From Nymphaea colorata (taxonomy: Eukaryota; Streptophyta; Magnoliopsida; Nymphaeales; Nymphaeaceae): a DNA stretch of 64,000 nucleotides. The notes under the pieces are model-generated. The model saw nothing but the letters and a program-made list of their open reading frames with translations, made no database searches and had not been told where the DNA came from. A program made the translations under genes and the position numbers. Of this stretch, positions 61,300-64,000 are shown piece by piece; position 1 is the first letter of the stretch; each line of letters opens with the position of its first letter. The stretch covers positions 6,045,205-6,109,204 of the forward strand of contig NC_045138.2 of the NCBI RefSeq assembly GCF_008831285.2, read 5' to 3'.

Positions 61300-63440
61300 T
61301 CAAGGAAAAAAATCAGAGACGACAAATTGACAGCTCATATAAAAACTATCGTTAATGAAATTTAACTTTATGACCACAATATTAAGATTAACTTGACAAG
61401 AATACACTAAGTCAATCCTTTTCCAAGTTTCAGCCTGCTTTTCAATAAGAAAAAGATGACTGGCTTTTATAGCAATTTCATACAAATGGTTTGCATTAAA
61501 GCATGTTTTATTCTGAATTAGTATTCATGATCTTGTTTGCATGTACATATTTTTGTTTAAAGATCTTTTAGAAAGAACTTGAGTTCGCAAGATCTTAATT
61601 AAATTTCCAACATAATTATGTCGTCGGGATTCTCACATGCAACAGGACATAAAATCTTCTACTAATATGGTAATATACAATATAATTCATAATTGTGTTG
61701 TATAGTACTTTTTGGTTTCATAGCATCAAAATATTACTCCCACTCGAAGATTATTGCTTCCTTTGGGGTGAAGTTTGTTTCAAACCTTATTATGCATGAA
61801 GATATCATGACACTAACATAAGTTGTTAACTATCTAACATGCCTACTACAATATCGTCTCGTATCAGTTTTTCATCGATACGGACTCAATTGGACAACAC
61901 ACATTACCTTTTATCAGCATGGATCTGCTGTTATTTCTTTTTCGTAATAAAAAATGATGTAAAATATTTTAGTTCAATTAAAATAAAATGCATACCAGTT
62001 AGCACCTCATCAAATGAACCACACTTCTATCATTATATATTTTATTGGGTTCATGTCGACATTCCATTAGTCACCTATTCAATTAATAACCATATTATAT
62101 AATTTAATTAAAAACCATATTGTATAATTTATTAACTTAACTTTCTAATTGTCTATATATATGTTGGTTGTGCAACTTCCTGTTGGCCGCGAGTTCCTGG
62201 TTTTTGCTGCAATTTAATGAGTTAACTCAGGACAAAGAAAACCAGGCTGATCCATAACACCGGCGACGTGGAGAGATTGAAGTTATATTGGCTCCAAAAG
62301 AGAAGAACATGAAAAATTATTTAGAAATGTGAAAGGCATTGTACAGTTTGCTGACTTGTTACGACGTAGGAATGACGTGAGATATGATCTTAGTCAGGTT
62401 TAGACTTCATACTTTTTCCAGTTAACCAATGAGGTGTGGCATGTTGTAACATTAAGGCTATTTGTTTTATTGCACAGTTGAGATCCGTGGTGATCTGAGA
62501 TCAGTCAACTCCTATTGTTCCGTCTGGAGTGCCCACCCCTGGCCCCTCCACCCATTCGTTAAAACCGGCGGATTACTTGCAGCGATGATTTGCAGCCTAG
62601 GGGGCCCTTTGGTAATGTTACTGTCCTATTCAACTAATCCAAAAATTAATTGTAAATTTATTCAGCACTTTAAAAAGTATTATGCGAATCTGCCCCACTT
62701 TTTATGACAGATGCATGGAAAAGTAACATATCAAAGAGTCCTTAAAAGTATGCATTTGTTAACCAAGGGTCTGCAATCTTTAATTATTGAAGATGCCAAG
62801 GTCTACAATTCTATGTTTGACCGCTAATCCCATAGTTTTTAATTGCGACACATTGCTTTGATCTAATAATGCGCGTGCACATACGCGCATACATATATAT
62901 ATATATATAAATATAAATATAAAGACAGAAAAAGAGAGAGAGAAAGAAAGAAAGAGATTGAAATAAAAAAAAATGTTGCCAGATGACTAAATAATTGAAA
63001 TACGTTAAGTCTTGAATAGTTTGGGATATTTTGTGGCAATGGTTTATAATGCTTTTTAATGGGAGATTTTAAATATTAAACTATGTGACCACATCTGGCG
63101 GCTGGTTGATTTCAATTTTTCTCACGTGTAACGTGTAGTGGATTCAAAACTGCTGCGCATGCCAAATTTTGTCAAATAGTTACGAATTTTTCCAGTCAAA
63201 GCAATATAAAGGATACTAGACCAAATTAATTAGGATGCATAGAAGGTGGTCAAGACTGGTTATCAAAAGTTGTGATGAGCGGAGATTGTGAAGGTTAGAT
63301 CGAATTCAAGACAGGTGGATCGAGGAGTCCGAACCCATTGTGTTGTCCTTGTCACGCTTTCTGGTCAATGCTCACACTTGTCAAAAGGACATAAAGTGCG
63401 CCAATTTGATAAGATATTTTCAACTTTCCATTTGAAATAT
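61300..63440. other. Intergenic DNA, no gene seen
   Basis: AT-rich, with (TA)n near 62892-62908 and GA-rich text at 62925-62960. Nothing gene-like recognised. Confidence 0.4.

Positions 63441-63442
<2 letters not shown>

Positions 63443-63479
<37 letters not shown>
63443..63479. repeat. (AT)n microsatellite
   Basis: About 18 AT units immediately left of the MITE-like pair. Confidence 0.95.
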
Positions 63480-63481
<2 letters not shown>

Positions 63482-63494
63482 CTAAGAAGTTGAT

Positions 63495-63782
63495 AAAAGC
63501 CTGACACTTAGATCAGGAATAAAAACCAGACCCATTGATTTTCTTATTCAAAAATTATTTTAATTACAATATAAACATCTTAGTATATTTCTAAAGACTA
63601 TTTTGACATAAAACATGCTTTGGTTCAAGTTGATTTAATGAAAAATGTTAATATTTTTATTATCATGTCTTGAGGGCCGTTCAGTTTTTCTTAGCATAAA
63701 AACACCATTAATAAGGTTAGACTGTCAAAAAAAAAAACACTTTAAAAATCAATTTCAATGGGTGTAGCTTTCTAATTTTTGC
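63495..63782 (+). mobile_element. MITE-like 'family D', copy 3
   Basis: The left end CCTGACACTTAGATCAGGAA then TAAAAACCAGACCCATTGA matches the reverse complement of the right end of the copy at 28215-28562. The interior GAGGGCCGTTCAGTTTTT is collinear with family D (AAGGGCTGTTGATCTTTTT at 35506), and the right end is degenerate. Confidence 0.5.
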
Positions 63783-64000
63783 CACTTACCAGACTACTTG
63801 GATAATGGATACAAACCAAACCCGTAAGTCTGTGTTAAAGTGTTTAAACAAACTATGAAACTTATGATGTGTTTATGAACACTAATTTAAGATGAATAAT
63901 GTTTTTTTTCACATTATTTTTTATAAGAGGATGGATCATTTCTATTAACAAACTTTTGATGTTATAAGAGTGGTATCTTGTCAAATCAGTTTGACGATCA
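63783..64000 (+). mobile_element. MITE-like 'family D', copy 4, cut by window edge
   Basis: Begins CCAGACTACTTGGATAATGG and continues AAAGTGTTTAAACAAACTAT, ATGTGTTTATGAACACTAAT and TTTTGATGTTATAAGAG, collinear with 35341-35510. It follows copy 3 directly in the same orientation. Confidence 0.6.

Noticed and set aside
1-64000. CRISPR array, bacterial operon, organellar insertion or rRNA
   Set aside because: No regularly spaced short repeats, no ribosome-binding sites with clustered genes, and no chloroplast, mitochondrial or rRNA sequence was recognised.

Overview
This is nuclear DNA from a flowering plant. It is AT-rich and intron-bearing, and it is packed with plant transposable elements: a Ty3/gypsy LTR array, an L1-type LINE with the plant-specific RNase H tail, a hAT-like element, tRNA-derived SINEs and MITE-like families. 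There are no operons or bacterial features. The lineage within the angiosperms cannot be fixed from this sequence alone.

Two host genes are supported. (1) Near the left edge, on the minus strand, lies the first coding exon (2429-2516) of a UVR8-type RCC1-repeat UV-B photoreceptor, with a TATA box at 2721-2728. The rest of the gene is not recognisable in the first 2.4 kb and must lie to the left beyond a long intron, unless the exon is an orphan. (2) On the plus strand, 41426-46047 holds a complete 13-exon NRAMP divalent-metal transporter gene. All splice phases close into a 560-residue protein. Its metal-site motif DPGN is changed to DPGS, and its transport signature is diverged.

Layout. 1-2.4 kb: probable intron of the UVR8-like gene. 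2.5-4 kb: its promoter side and intergenic DNA. 4-12.9 kb: intergenic DNA with several dispersed repeat families. 12.97-14.1 kb: purine-rich tract, a possible retroelement fragment, a G14 run and GC-rich repeats. 14.1-22.8 kb: a decayed Ty3/gypsy tandem array in the order 3'-internal / LTR / PBS / gag / 3'-internal / LTR / PBS. One LTR carries a 384-bp tandem duplication and the other a 1,016-bp hAT-like insertion. 22.8-41.3 kb: intergenic DNA with SINEs, MITEs, degenerate GGATCT/TTTGG-type tracts and long (AT)n runs. 41.4-46.1 kb: the NRAMP gene. 46.1-50 kb: intergenic, with a few unassigned coding-like scraps. 50.1-54.2 kb: an L1 LINE pseudogene, plus strand, endonuclease lost. 57.1-61.3 kb: a GC- and CpG-rich block with a minus-strand TATA box, probably a non-autonomous retroelement. 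61.3-64 kb: AT-rich DNA ending in two adjacent copies of a MITE-like family.

I found no previously undescribed multi-gene system. The most informative observations are the altered metal site in the NRAMP protein, the hAT-like insertion that can be proven by its empty site in the sister LTR, the tandem LTR array, and the isolated UVR8 first exon. All assignments come from reading motifs and splice sites by eye; no database search was made.
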